A stretch of DNA of 25,778 nt, taken from NCBI GenBank assembly GCA_003648455.1, contig QMPG01000008.1:1-25778 (forward strand), in the 5' to 3' direction. Position numbers and translations under genes: made by a program. The DNA comes from Bacteroidota bacterium. Its GTDB lineage: Bacteria > Bacteroidota > Bacteroidia > Bacteroidales > B39-G9. This document shows positions 5,993 through 14,445 of this stretch, piece after piece (position 1 is the first letter of the stretch; each line of letters opens with the position of its first letter). The notes under the pieces were generated by a model. It saw nothing but the letters and a program-made list of their open reading frames with translations, searched no databases and was not told the DNA's origin.

Positions 5993-7909
5993 TTATTCAA
6001 CTTTTTTCCCTGCAAATTTAATTATTAAATAAATAACAATTATTCCTAAAGGGAATAATACTAATGAAGGAATACCATAAGCAGATGGTAATGTTCCAAA
6101 AACAATTGATACTGCTCCAACAGTTAAGGCATAGGGGAGTTGAGTGCGAACATGTTCAATATGATTACACGAGCTTGCAAGCGAACTAAGTATTGTTGTG
6201 TCAGAAATTGGAGAGCAATGGTCTCCTAAAACTGATCCTGCTAATATTGACGATACTACATTATAAAAAATTGCTATTGATGCATTATAATCAAAATCGA
6301 AATTTTTGCATATTAACCACGATGCAGGTAGTATTAACGGATACAAAATGGCCATTGTTCCCCACGATGAGCCGGTTGAAAAAGCTATTAAAGCAGAAAG
6401 AATAAATGTTATGGTTGGTAACAAATAAGGCGATATTTTTATATAAACTAAGCTTTGTGTTATAAAATCGGCAGTGTGTAAATCTTTTGTAATTTGAGCC
6501 AACGACCATGCTAATATTAAGATTAATATTGCATTGAACATTGTTTTAAAACCTGTAATTAAACTCTCAATACATTCGCTCAGATTTAGTATTCTTTGTC
6601 CCATCGATAATGCAATTGCAACAATAACTCCAGATAGTGAAGCCCAAAGCAGAGCCAAGTATGAGTTGGAATGCCCGATAAATGTTGATAATTTTGATGA
6701 GAATTTTATTGAATCATTGTTCCAAATATTACTATCCCAACCTGTGTATAAAAGGCCCACAAGTGTCCCAAAAATGATAAATAAAATAGGAATGGCAGCA
6801 TTAAACCATTTGTTGTTGTATTTAATGACTTTATTTACGTGTTTTTTCTCAGCTATTTTAATTATTTCTGACTTTCTTGCTTTTTTTTCAGCTTTAAGCA
6901 TTGGTCCATAATCCTTTTTCATTACAATTAAAATAAACATAAAAACAATTGTATAAATAGGATAAAATCTGGTGTTTAACGAGCTAATAAACACACTGTA
7001 GGCACTAGTGTTTATTCCAATTGTTGATATTCCGTCTTGAATGTAACTTAACTCAATGCCTATCCATGTTGTTACAAGTGCCAGAGCTGCTACAGGGGCA
7101 GCTGTTGAATCAACAATATAGCTTAATTTTTCTCTCGATATTTTCATCCTGTCTGTTATTGGTCGCATTGTGTTACCTACAACAAGAGTATTGGCATAAT
7201 CGTCGAAAAAAATCGCAAGTCCTAAAAACCAGGTAATTAGTTGCCCGGAACGAGCACTTCTGGCGTATTTTAATAAAATGTTAACAATCCCGTTCATTCC
7301 TCCGTTGCGGGTAATTATGTTAACTGTTGCACCAATAAGCATTGAAAATACTATTATTGATAAATGACCTTTGTCACTCATCGATTCAATAACATAAGTG
7401 TCAACTATTGAAAACATTCCTTTAAGCAAAGCAGCAACAATAGAAGCATCCTGATATAAATAAATTGTTGTTGTGCCGACCAATATTCCAAGAAATAGAG
7501 CCGTAACAACTTCTTTAAATAATAATGCAATGAATATTGCAATTAACGGGGGTAGAATTGATAACCATAAAGGAATAGGGCTTATTTGTTTCGAAAATGA
7601 ATAGTTGTCAAGAATAATATCAATTTTTTCTTTCGAATGAAATTTGTGCTTTATAATTATCTTATTGTCAATTATTTTTGATTTATGTAATTTCCCATTG
7701 ACAAAAAAATCAATTTCTTGATTTTTATAAAATGACGCTTTTTCTTTATTGAGAATAATTATTTTTATGTTCGCTTCAATATCTTGAATAATAATTTTTT
7801 GAAATTCAATTTTTACATCGTCTTTAGAAAATTTATTATTAAGATTTAGGCTTTCGGCTTGTGTGTTAATTGAGAATAATAGAAATATAAATATTATGAA
7901 TTTTTTCAT
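5993..7909 (-). CDS. NhaC-family Na+/H+ antiporter with N-terminal exported domain
   Basis: A 638-aa protein in which an NhaC-type transporter (about 112-635) follows a signal sequence (1-18) and roughly 90 residues of beta-rich, presumably periplasmic, sequence. The transporter carries FFDDYANTLVVGNTMRPITD (234-253), VDSTAAPVAALALVTTW (266-282), STGSSWGTMAILYP (511-524) and LGDHCSPISDTTILSS (561-576), all typical of NhaC and related ion/H+ exchangers. It probably exchanges Na+ for H+ at the inner membrane; other cation or organic substrates are possible in this family. NhaC proteins are usually near 450-520 aa, so the N-terminal part is an addition. It follows the DUF5723 gene by 61 nt on the same strand with a hairpin between them, so co-transcription is uncertain. 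Confidence 0.9.
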   Translation of the reverse strand: MKKFIIFIFLLFSINTQAESLNLNNKFSKDDVKIEFQKIIIQDIEANIKIIILNKEKASFYKNQEIDFFVNGKLHKSKIIDNKIIIKHKFHSKEKIDIILDNYSFSKQISPIPLWLSILPPLIAIFIALLFKEVVTALFLGILVGTTTIYLYQDASIVAALLKGMFSIVDTYVIESMSDKGHLSIIVFSMLIGATVNIITRNGGMNGIVNILLKYARSARSGQLITWFLGLAIFFDDYANTLVVGNTMRPITDRMKISREKLSYIVDSTAAPVAALALVTTWIGIELSYIQDGISTIGINTSAYSVFISSLNTRFYPIYTIVFMFILIVMKKDYGPMLKAEKKARKSEIIKIAEKKHVNKVIKYNNKWFNAAIPILFIIFGTLVGLLYTGWDSNIWNNDSIKFSSKLSTFIGHSNSYLALLWASLSGVIVAIALSMGQRILNLSECIESLITGFKTMFNAILILILAWSLAQITKDLHTADFITQSLVYIKISPYLLPTITFILSALIAFSTGSSWGTMAILYPLILPASWLICKNFDFDYNASIAIFYNVVSSILAGSVLGDHCSPISDTTILSSLASSCNHIEHVRTQLPYALTVGAVSIVFGTLPSAYGIPSLVLFPLGIIVIYLIIKFAGKKVE

Positions 7910-7933
7910 TTACGCTCTTGTATTGATTATTTC

Positions 7934-7958
7934 TAAAAGTTGTTAAGCTCAACTTTTA
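7934..7958 (-). terminator. Hairpin between the DUF5723 gene and nhaC
   Basis: Perfect 9-bp inverted repeat TAAAAGTTG / CAACTTTTA with a 7-nt loop, 13 nt after the DUF5723 stop on the minus strand. It lacks a long U tract after the stem, so it is at best a weak terminator or an mRNA processing/stability hairpin. Confidence 0.4.
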
Positions 7959-7970
7959 ATTCCATAACAA

Positions 7971-9350
7971 TTAAAACCATAGCAAGATATTTCTTGATTT
8001 CGAATCTGTATCCTCTTCTTTCTTCTTGCATCCAAATAGCAAGTTAAATCCAAAACGGAAATTTACATAGCTTACTTCTTGTGGCTTAACAGGAATGTTG
8101 TCGCTAACTAAATAAAATTGCAAAGGACCACCTTTAAGACCTAAGCCAAAACCAAAATTGTCATATCCCTTTTCATTCATTGTGTAAGAAACAGTTGTGC
8201 TTAAAAATTTTAAAAAGTGAGTGTTTGCAGAGAAAGTAAATCCCTGAGAATATTTTTTATTATATAGTTCGCCTCTGCTTAAAACTCCAAAAGAAATGTT
8301 TTTATTTAGTTTAAAAGCACCTCCAAAGTAGATTTTTGAAGCTAAAGAGGATGAATAGGAGTTCTGTGTAATTGGATTAAAGCGGGAAAAATTTTCAATA
8401 GAATCTGAAATAGCTGAAATAGAAGAAGTATCATGCATGTCGATTCCTGAAAAAGTATAACTACCTGTTTGAGAAATGTTGTTAACATCACTATTCCAAT
8501 TAATAAAACCAAGGTCGATTACACTTGCCGATACAGATACAAAATTATTAATGTCATAAACAATACCGGCATCCAGCGCGAATCCCATGTTTTCTCTGTT
8601 GAGTAATATGTCGGTAATTGATTTGTCATCATTTAATTCCGCTGATATTGAACTGTCTTGCTCTTGAGTAATATTAAATGGACCCGAAGTGTTAATCAGA
8701 ATATCAGAATCTAGTGTTATGTCAAAATTAGTGGGGTCAGATGATATCCCGAGTTTTGATTTTTCTGAAGTAATATTTCCAATACCAAAAAGAACTTTTC
8801 CTTTTGCTCCAACAGTAATTTGCCCAATTTTTTTTGAAACACCTAATGCTATTTCATGGTAATAATTTAAATCAACATTAAAGTTGTCGAAATTTGCTCT
8901 TTCCCCCTCAAATTGGGTGTTAAGTTGCCAAGCAAATCTAAATAAATCTTTTGGTATGCCTACTCTTGCAAAAACCTTGTCTGATACATCAAGAGTAAAA
9001 CTTAAGTTGTTTTTAAATTTAAGACCTAAAGAAAAAAGATTAATGTTTACTGATGAAGAAAAATAATTTGTAGTATCTAATCGAGTAATTAATTTATCAA
9101 TGTCAATATTAAATTCGTTTGTTGTATTATTTTTTGTAAAAACATCATTATAACCTATTCCGGTTGAAAAATCAAAATATATTGAAGATAAAGCAGGCAA
9201 CCCGATAAAAACCCTGCAATTTCTTTGTATAGCAGGATTTAGTGAGTTAGATTGAGGAATTGAGTTCATGAAATACAATGTGTTGATTTCTTGAGCACTA
9301 ACAACAGTTGTTGTAAAAATTAGTATAAAAAAGTATATAATTCGTTTCAT
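7971..9350 (-). CDS. DUF5723-family outer-membrane beta-barrel protein
   Basis: The 459-aa product has a signal peptide (about 1-19, ending VVSA before Gln20). It then has the family's N-terminal pattern NTLYFMNSIPQSNSLNPA (24-41), in which the protein describes a barrel entry with an LNPA-type motif. The remainder alternates short amphipathic beta strands with polar turns (for example GVSKKIGQITVGAKGKVLFG), as in outer-membrane porins. DUF5723 is a Bacteroidota family of unknown function. Its start codon lies 6 nt after the stop of the upstream lipoprotein gene, so the two form a tight operon and may act together in the outer membrane. Confidence 0.85.
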   Translation of the reverse strand: MKRIIYFFILIFTTTVVSAQEINTLYFMNSIPQSNSLNPAIQRNCRVFIGLPALSSIYFDFSTGIGYNDVFTKNNTTNEFNIDIDKLITRLDTTNYFSSSVNINLFSLGLKFKNNLSFTLDVSDKVFARVGIPKDLFRFAWQLNTQFEGERANFDNFNVDLNYYHEIALGVSKKIGQITVGAKGKVLFGIGNITSEKSKLGISSDPTNFDITLDSDILINTSGPFNITQEQDSSISAELNDDKSITDILLNRENMGFALDAGIVYDINNFVSVSASVIDLGFINWNSDVNNISQTGSYTFSGIDMHDTSSISAISDSIENFSRFNPITQNSYSSSLASKIYFGGAFKLNKNISFGVLSRGELYNKKYSQGFTFSANTHFLKFLSTTVSYTMNEKGYDNFGFGLGLKGGPLQFYLVSDNIPVKPQEVSYVNFRFGFNLLFGCKKKEEDTDSKSRNILLWF

Positions 9351-9356
9351 GTGTTA

Positions 9357-10166
9357 TTAATCGTTATTGTCTGAATTTTGATCAGATAAATCATAATGAA
9401 ATGCAATCCTTAAACCTAGTTTTAAATAGATTTCATAAGAGCTGAAAAATTTTACAGTTTTGAGTTCTTCATTTGTAATTGAAAGTTCAACATTAAACAG
9501 AATATTTCTAGATTCTTTTATTTTGTCAATTCTTTCATGATTTAAATTAATGTCAAAATTTATATCTGTAGGAGTAATAACTTTTTCATCTTTATCTACA
9601 TTTGCAGCAAGGAATAGTCTGTTTTCCTCTTTTTCGAACAATGAATCAATAATGTTGTCGACAGAATCTATTAAGTAAATTTGCACATATGCATCGGTAG
9701 GGAAGCCATTTTTTATGTTGACTTTAAAAAGCATACTATCAATAAAATCATAATCTTCATCAAGATCGCTGAAATCAAAATCAAAATCATCATCAAGAGG
9801 AATTTTTTGTTCTACTAAGTATTTTAACTCATTGTTAAAGAAAACAGAATCAATGCCTAATGTATCTAAAACTCCAATTGAATCTAAAACGCTTATTATT
9901 AAAGAATCGGGTAGACCTGATAGCGAATCAGGTAAGTAAGACAAAGAATCGGGTAGGGTTGACAATGTGTCTAATATATCACAAAGATCAGGAAGAGAAT
10001 CAAAATAATTATTTACTTCAAATGTAGAGCTTCCTATTGGAATAGATAATGAAGGATGCCAATATATTGAGTCTGAAATATCAAGAAAATCTTTATCATA
10101 GCACGATGGCAATGTATCCATTATTAGTAATGCTATAAAGATTATTATTGGAATTTTTTTCAACAT
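9357..10166 (-). CDS. Lipoprotein with LPDSL repeats, partner of the DUF5723 barrel
   Basis: A 269-aa lipoprotein of unknown function. The signal sequence ends in lipobox LPSC (Cys22). Residues 57-104 contain tandem leucine/aspartate repeats, most regular as LPDSLSY-LPDSLSG-LPDSLII (71-91), with looser copies on each side. An acidic Asp/Phe/Glu-rich stretch follows (about 135-153, DDDFDFDFSDLDEDYDFID). The rest (160-260) looks beta-rich. The gene is the first of an operon with the DUF5723 gene 6 nt downstream and has a promoter-like sequence upstream. The acidic stretch could bind divalent cations, but that is only a suggestion. Confidence 0.8.
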   Translation of the reverse strand: MLKKIPIIIFIALLIMDTLPSCYDKDFLDISDSIYWHPSLSIPIGSSTFEVNNYFDSLPDLCDILDTLSTLPDSLSYLPDSLSGLPDSLIISVLDSIGVLDTLGIDSVFFNNELKYLVEQKIPLDDDFDFDFSDLDEDYDFIDSMLFKVNIKNGFPTDAYVQIYLIDSVDNIIDSLFEKEENRLFLAANVDKDEKVITPTDINFDINLNHERIDKIKESRNILFNVELSITNEELKTVKFFSSYEIYLKLGLRIAFHYDLSDQNSDNND

Positions 10167-10183
10167 TTTTTTAGTATTTTAAT

Positions 10184-10212
10184 CAAAAATATTTTAGGTT
10201 TCAAAATACAAA
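10184..10212 (-). promoter_or_regulatory. Promoter of the lipoprotein-DUF5723 operon
   Basis: On the minus strand TATTTTTG (plus coordinates 10184-10191) fits TAnnTTTG, with TTTG at 10209-10212, 17 nt upstream. This is slightly short of the usual 19-20. It would start transcription about 10-13 nt before the ATG. Confidence 0.5.
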
Positions 10213-10246
10213 AAAGAAATAAGTAATAAAAATAAATAAATTTTTT

Positions 10247-10819
10247 TTAGATATTTCCTTCAATATATTGGATTAACGAATGTATTATTTTGATGTGTAT
10301 CTCTTGAATTCTGTCTGCATATCCTGACCAAGGTACTCTAATTTCTATATCGCATATTTTTGCAAGTTCTCCTCCATCTTTTCCAGTTAATGCAACAACT
10401 GTCATTCCTTTTTTGTGTGCAGAATTTACGGCATTAATAATGTTTTTTGAATTTCCGCTTGTGCTAATAGCGAGCAGAACATCACCTTTTTGTCCAAGTC
10501 CATCAATATATCTTGAAAAAATTTTGTCGAATCCAAAATCATTTCCAGTGCAGGTAATATGTGAAGGGTCTGAAATTGCAATGGCAGGAATTGGATTCCT
10601 ATCATCTCTAAAGCGACCTGTCAATTCTTCTGCAAAGTGCATTGCATCACTCATTGAGCCACCGTTACCACACGAAAATATTTTTTTATTGTTTTTTACA
10701 GCTTCAACAAATAGATTGCCTGCGTTTTCAATAGAAAGAAAATTGTTTTCGTTTGAAATAAAATCAGTTAATAAATTTTGAGCATCAATAAAATTATTCT
10801 TGATTATTTCTTTTGTCAT
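10247..10819 (-). CDS. gmhA: Sedoheptulose-7-phosphate isomerase GmhA
   Basis: GmhA converts sedoheptulose 7-phosphate to D-glycero-manno-heptose 7-phosphate, the first step to the heptose of lipopolysaccharide core or other glycans; it is cytosolic. The 190-aa protein aligns from memory along its length with E. coli GmhA. SIS-domain phosphate binding is seen as SCGNGGSMSDAMHFAEELTG (49-68) and ISTSGNSKN (118-126). The Zn/catalytic residues match: His61, Glu65, Gln172 and His180, within GYADRIQEIHIKIIHSLIQ. No other heptose genes (hldE, gmhB) are in the window. A bidirectional-looking terminator separates it from hppA. I found no convincing TAnnTTTG box upstream, only TACTTTTA near 10843-10850. 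Confidence 0.95.
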   Translation of the reverse strand: MTKEIIKNNFIDAQNLLTDFISNENNFLSIENAGNLFVEAVKNNKKIFSCGNGGSMSDAMHFAEELTGRFRDDRNPIPAIAISDPSHITCTGNDFGFDKIFSRYIDGLGQKGDVLLAISTSGNSKNIINAVNSAHKKGMTVVALTGKDGGELAKICDIEIRVPWSGYADRIQEIHIKIIHSLIQYIEGNI

Positions 10820-10847
10820 CGCTTAGATATTTAAAATCTGTATAAAA

Positions 10848-10884
10848 GTAAAAAAGCCTTTCGATAAATGAAAGGCTTTTTTAC
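10848..10884 (-). terminator. Rho-independent terminator between hppA and gmhA
   Basis: Perfect 15-bp stem GTAAAAAAGCCTTTC / GAAAGGCTTTTTTAC with a 7-nt loop. Transcription from hppA runs into it, and the T run in the descending arm gives the U tract. It leaves only about 28 nt for the gmhA promoter. Confidence 0.85.
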
Positions 10885-10936
10885 TTTTTGTGTTTTTATT
10901 TATTACAAGAATCCACTCCGAAAAGTTGAAAAGTTA

Positions 10937-11016
10937 CGTCATTGTGAGGAGCGAAGCAATCTTGTAATTCACTAGGTCGGGATTGCTTCTCCGCCAGCTG
11001 GCGGATCGCAATGACG
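10937..11016. repeat. Inverted-repeat element (CGTCATTG...CAATGACG) carrying the GC palindrome
   Basis: Left arm CGTCATTGTGAGGAGCGAAGCAATC (10937-10961) pairs with a right arm of the type GATTGCTTC...TCGCAATGACG (10981-11016). The two arms give an 80-bp hairpin-like element typical of small dispersed repeats in AT-rich bacterial genomes. The right arm is interrupted by TCCGCCAGCTGGCGGA (10989-11004), a perfect 16-bp palindrome. The element sits in the 3' region of hppA, upstream of its terminator, so it would be present in the mRNA. Confidence 0.8.
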
Positions 11017-11053
11017 AATATATATTTTTCCGTAGTAGGCTCATTATATTAAA

Positions 11054-13252
11054 TTACAATAGGCTCCATGCAACAGTAACTCCTGCCATAACAATAGAAA
11101 CCATACTCATAAGTTTAATAAGAATATTTAAACTTGGTCCTGAAGTGTCTTTAAACGGGTCACCAACTGTGTCGCCAATAATAGCAGCAGCGTGACTGTC
11201 AGAGCCTTTTCCTCCATAATTACCTTCTTCAATATATTTTTTAGCGTTGTCCCAAGCTCCACCTGAGTTAGCCATAAATATCGCTAAAACAAATCCTGAG
11301 CCTAATGCACCAACTAATAATCCCATTACACCGGTAACTCCTAATAATAGTCCTACAACAATAGGAATAATAATAGCAAGAAGAGAAGGGAAAATCATTT
11401 CAACTTGAGCAGCTTTTGTTGATATTGAAACACATCTTTCATAGTCAGGTTGACCTGTTCCTTCGAGAATACCTTTAATCTCACGGAATTGACGTCTTAC
11501 TTCGTCAACCATTTTACCGGCAGCACGTCCTACAGCATTCATGGTTAAGCCTGAGAAAACAAAAGCCATCATAGCACCAATAAAAATACCGGCTAATACT
11601 TTTGGGTTCATAAGATTTACTTCGTAGTAATTCATGAAATCTATTAAATTAGCTTTTGCAGTATCAATTTTAATACCATTGCTAAGTTCAATAAAGTTTT
11701 GTCCAATTCTAATAAGACCAATTTTTATCTCTTCAATATAAGAAGCTAAAAGGGCAAGACCGGTAAGAGCAGCAGAGCCAATAGCAAAACCTTTTCCGGT
11801 TGCAGCTGTAGTGTTTCCAAGAGAATCTAATGCGTCAGTTCTTTTTCTAACTTCTTCGCCGAGACCACTCATTTCAGCATTTCCTCCTGCATTGTCGGCA
11901 ATTGGCCCGTAAGCATCAGTTGCAAGTGTTATTCCTAATGTTGATAACATTCCAACGGCAGCAATTCCTATTCCGTAAAGTCCCATTCCAATGTTTGAGA
12001 AATCGAAACCTGAAGCAAATAAGAAAGAAAATAAAATTCCAAGAACAACAGCAGTAACAGGAATAGCAGTTGAAATCATTCCTGTTCCAATACCTGATAT
12101 GATAACAGTAGCAGGACCTGTTTTTGAGCTTTCAGCTATTTTTTTAGTTGGTTTATATGAAGCAGAGGTATAATATTCAGTAGATTTACCAATAATAATA
12201 CCTGTTAGTAAACCTGCAATCATAGCTCCCCAAATGCCTAATGCGTTTGGTAGTCCTAAGAAACGAAGAATGAAAAAAGAAAAAATAACAATTAAAACAG
12301 CACTAATGTTAACTCCTGTAGATAAAGATTTTAACAATTGCTTTTGACTAGCATTTTCTTTTGTTTTAACTAAGAAAATTCCTATTATTGAAAGAATAAT
12401 ACCAACTGCTGCAATAAGCATAGGTGCGAGAACCGCTTTAAATTGCATATCAGTACCGAGAGTTAAAAAGGCAGAAGCACCAAGTGCGGCAGTAGCAAGA
12501 ATTGAACCGCAATAAGATTCGTAAAGGTCAGCTCCCATACCTGCAACATCACCTACGTTATCACCAACATTATCGGCAATAGTGGCCGGGTTTCTCGGGT
12601 CGTCTTCGGGAATTCCTGCTTCAACTTTCCCTACTAAATCGGCACCAACATCGGCAGCTTTGGTAAAAATACCTCCTCCAACTCTTGCAAATAAAGCCTG
12701 AGTAGATGCTCCCATACCAAAGGTAAGCATTGTAGTAGTGATAATAACAAGATTGTGACCACCGGCAACAGATGCTGGATAAACAGCATTAAGAATAATA
12801 AACCAGATTGAGATATCAAGTAAGCCTAAGCCTACTACTACCAATCCCATTACAGCACCACTACGAAAAGCAACTTTTAAAGCACTGTTAAGTGATTTTG
12901 TTGCAGCATAAGTTGTTCTTCCCGAAGCATAAGTTGCTGTTTTCATTCCGAAAAATCCGGCTAAGCCTGAAAAGAATCCACCTGTAAGAAATGCAAATGG
13001 AACCCATTCATTTTGTAAATGAAAAACGTAGGCAAGAAGTGCAAAGATAAGAGCCAAAATAATAAAGAATATACCTACTATTTTGTACTGTTGTTTAATG
13101 TATGCCATTGCACCTTTTCTCACGTGTAAGGCAATTGTCTTGATTGTTTCTGTTCCTTCACTTTCTTTTAGCATTTGTTTGTAAAAAATAAATGCAAATA
13201 CTAATGCAATTATAGAAGCAATAGGAATAATCCAAAATAAATTACTAATCAT
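11054..13252 (-). CDS. hppA: Membrane pyrophosphatase, K+-dependent, probably Na+-pumping
   Basis: A 732-aa integral membrane pyrophosphatase that couples hydrolysis of PPi to ion export. The substrate site is complete: [18 protein letters not shown] (192-209), the acidic segments [20 protein letters not shown] (216-235), [18 protein letters not shown] (444-461) and a C-terminal [20 protein letters not shown]. The K+-dependence position is alanine ([10 protein letters not shown], Ala483), the K+-requiring class; K+-independent enzymes have Lys there. The gate glutamate is in [10 protein letters not shown] (Glu245). In Na+-transporting enzymes the Glu is in this position, whereas plant-type H+ pumps carry it about one helix turn later. 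Na+ transport is therefore inferred, and dual Na+/H+ transport is possible. The gene is monocistronic, with its own promoter, a leader of about 113 nt, and a terminator. Confidence 0.96.
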   Translation of the reverse strand: MISNLFWIIPIASIIALVFAFIFYKQMLKESEGTETIKTIALHVRKGAMAYIKQQYKIVGIFFIILALIFALLAYVFHLQNEWVPFAFLTGGFFSGLAGFFGMKTATYASGRTTYAATKSLNSALKVAFRSGAVMGLVVVGLGLLDISIWFIILNAVYPASVAGGHNLVIITTTMLTFGMGASTQALFARVGGGIFTKAADVGADLVGKVEAGIPEDDPRNPATIADNVGDNVGDVAGMGADLYESYCGSILATAALGASAFLTLGTDMQFKAVLAPMLIAAVGIILSIIGIFLVKTKENASQKQLLKSLSTGVNISAVLIVIFSFFILRFLGLPNALGIWGAMIAGLLTGIIIGKSTEYYTSASYKPTKKIAESSKTGPATVIISGIGTGMISTAIPVTAVVLGILFSFLFASGFDFSNIGMGLYGIGIAAVGMLSTLGITLATDAYGPIADNAGGNAEMSGLGEEVRKRTDALDSLGNTTAATGKGFAIGSAALTGLALLASYIEEIKIGLIRIGQNFIELSNGIKIDTAKANLIDFMNYYEVNLMNPKVLAGIFIGAMMAFVFSGLTMNAVGRAAGKMVDEVRRQFREIKGILEGTGQPDYERCVSISTKAAQVEMIFPSLLAIIIPIVVGLLLGVTGVMGLLVGALGSGFVLAIFMANSGGAWDNAKKYIEEGNYGGKGSDSHAAAIIGDTVGDPFKDTSGPSLNILIKLMSMVSIVMAGVTVAWSLL

Positions 13253-13300
13253 TTTTTTACTTTTTTAGGTTAGATTTGAATTAATTTATTAATTATAAGT

Positions 13301-13312
13301 GGCAATATTGCC
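13301..13312. promoter_or_regulatory. 12-bp perfect palindrome in the hppA leader
   Basis: GGCAATATTGCC is self-complementary and lies in the presumed 5' leader of hppA, 49 nt before its ATG and downstream of its promoter. It could be an operator or a small RNA hairpin. No binding protein can be named. Confidence 0.3.
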
Positions 13313-13371
13313 GGTAAATATTAATCGTTGTTTAATAAATAAATTAAATTATTATTCTCTTTTTGAGCCTA

Positions 13372-13401
13372 CAAAGTTATTCGGTTAATTATAAAAACAA
13401 A
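13372..13401 (-). promoter_or_regulatory. hppA promoter
   Basis: On the minus strand TAACTTTG (13372-13379) fits TAnnTTTG, with TTTG at 13398-13401, 18 nt upstream. Expected transcription start is near 13367, giving a leader of about 113 nt. Confidence 0.6.
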
Positions 13402-13442
13402 AATATTTTTTAACATATGTAAGTATTAACATAAATTAATTT

Positions 13443-13627
13443 TATATTTGTAATCAGGAAAGAAGTTTTGGATGCTTATATTATTGTTTTTTAGTAATTA
13501 ACTTCTAAGTTTTACAAGATTAATTACTCTCCGAGAAAGCATCTGTCAAGTGTTTTTGTTTAGTCTCAAAGTTGTTGTTAATTTGTGCTTTTTTAAGGAA
13601 CAACAATATGTCTGAGACAGCTGATTA
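13443..13627 (+). ncRNA. Candidate structured small RNA in the hppA upstream gap
   Basis: The gap 13253-13637 has no gene. From 13443 on the plus strand, TATATTTG fits the -7 consensus. Downstream are two stacked hairpins. The first has GATGCTT (13471-13477) / AAGCATC (13537-13543) enclosing AGTAATTAA (13493-13501) / TTAATTACT (13520-13528). The second has GTCTCA (13563-13568) / TGAGAC (13613-13618) enclosing TTGTTGTT (13572-13579) / AACAACAA (13599-13606). TAATCAG (13451-13457) and CTGATTA (13621-13627) could close both. I do not recognise a known RNA family; it lacks the SRP and tmRNA signatures I looked for. No terminator with a U tract follows, and the strand is uncertain. Confidence 0.35.
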
Positions 13628-13637
13628 AATATTTAAA

Positions 13638-14279
13638 CTATTGTATCACATTATATCGTTTTAAATAGTATGTGTGATTTTCATATTTGTTTCGAATAAT
13701 TTTTTTTATAACCCCTACATTTTTCGCAACCCAATATTCTAAGGTGTCATATTCTCTTGTGTAATCGTTTAAATTTAATATTGGATTATATGTTTTTTTG
13801 TAAAGTACATTCTCGTAATTTTTTCCTATTATGCTATAAGAGTTATAAATAATGATAGAATCTTCTGAGCCTTGCCTTGGCATAAAACCATTTTTATAAA
13901 AAAAACTCACCCCATAACTGATGTTATGATTGTTATCAATTTCTCCAAAACCTAAAAGGTTGTATTTTTTTTCAGCATTAATTTCTATATAGTTGTTGAT
14001 GTCTAGCTTGCTTGTAATGTTAATAGTAATTTTTTCAAAAACGCTGATTACTTTTTTATCAATTACTTCTTCATTTTGACCAACATTATAATCAGTAATC
14101 CAAATACTATCTTCATTGTTTACGGAATCAACCATATAAACCCAGTAACTCCCGATTTTAAAATCACCATACGTTTTCACTTCATCTGGAATGTAATAAT
14201 GAACCGGTTCCTGTTTTTCACAACTAAACAAGCCTGTTAGAATTATTATTAAGATATAATTTTTAATATTTAAACGCAT
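13638..14279 (-). CDS. Lipoprotein of unknown function
   Basis: The 213-aa product has a signal sequence with lipobox GLFSC (Cys20). After a short linker comes FKIGSYWVYMVDS (about 40-52) and near the C-terminus EYWVAKNVGVIKKIIRN. These resemble the GxYWxY ... YVKxxGxVKK pattern of many Bacteroidota lipoproteins of unknown function with a beta-rich fold. No enzymatic motif is seen. The hairpin-rich gap lies downstream and 159 nt of featureless AT-rich sequence lies upstream. The nearest promoter-like match (13 of the plus-strand bases near 14353) deviates from consensus, so I report no promoter. Confidence 0.75.
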   Translation of the reverse strand: MRLNIKNYILIIILTGLFSCEKQEPVHYYIPDEVKTYGDFKIGSYWVYMVDSVNNEDSIWITDYNVGQNEEVIDKKVISVFEKITINITSKLDINNYIEINAEKKYNLLGFGEIDNNHNISYGVSFFYKNGFMPRQGSEDSIIIYNSYSIIGKNYENVLYKKTYNPILNLNDYTREYDTLEYWVAKNVGVIKKIIRNKYENHTYYLKRYNVIQ

Positions 14280-14445
14280 ATTTTATTGTATTTTTAATTT
14301 ATTAATATTTTTTTGAGATATACTTTATTTGTAGTAAAAATTCGCACATAATACAAAGATTTTGATAATCCTGAAATGTTAAAATAATATTTCAGTTTCA
14401 AACTGATAATAAAATAAAGGTGATTTTTAAAAAAAATCTTTAATA

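Noticed and set aside
6534..6911. Plus-strand ORF of 125 codons inside nhaC
   Set aside because: It is antisense to well-conserved transporter helices and lacks a promoter or any recognisable family.
10413..10781. Plus-strand ORF of 122 codons inside gmhA
   Set aside because: It is antisense to the conserved SIS-domain motifs of GmhA, so it is a shadow.
13563..13618. Hairpin as a terminator for the lipoprotein gene at 13638-14279
   Set aside because: It is followed on the minus strand by a mixed sequence without a U tract, so I list it as part of an RNA candidate instead.
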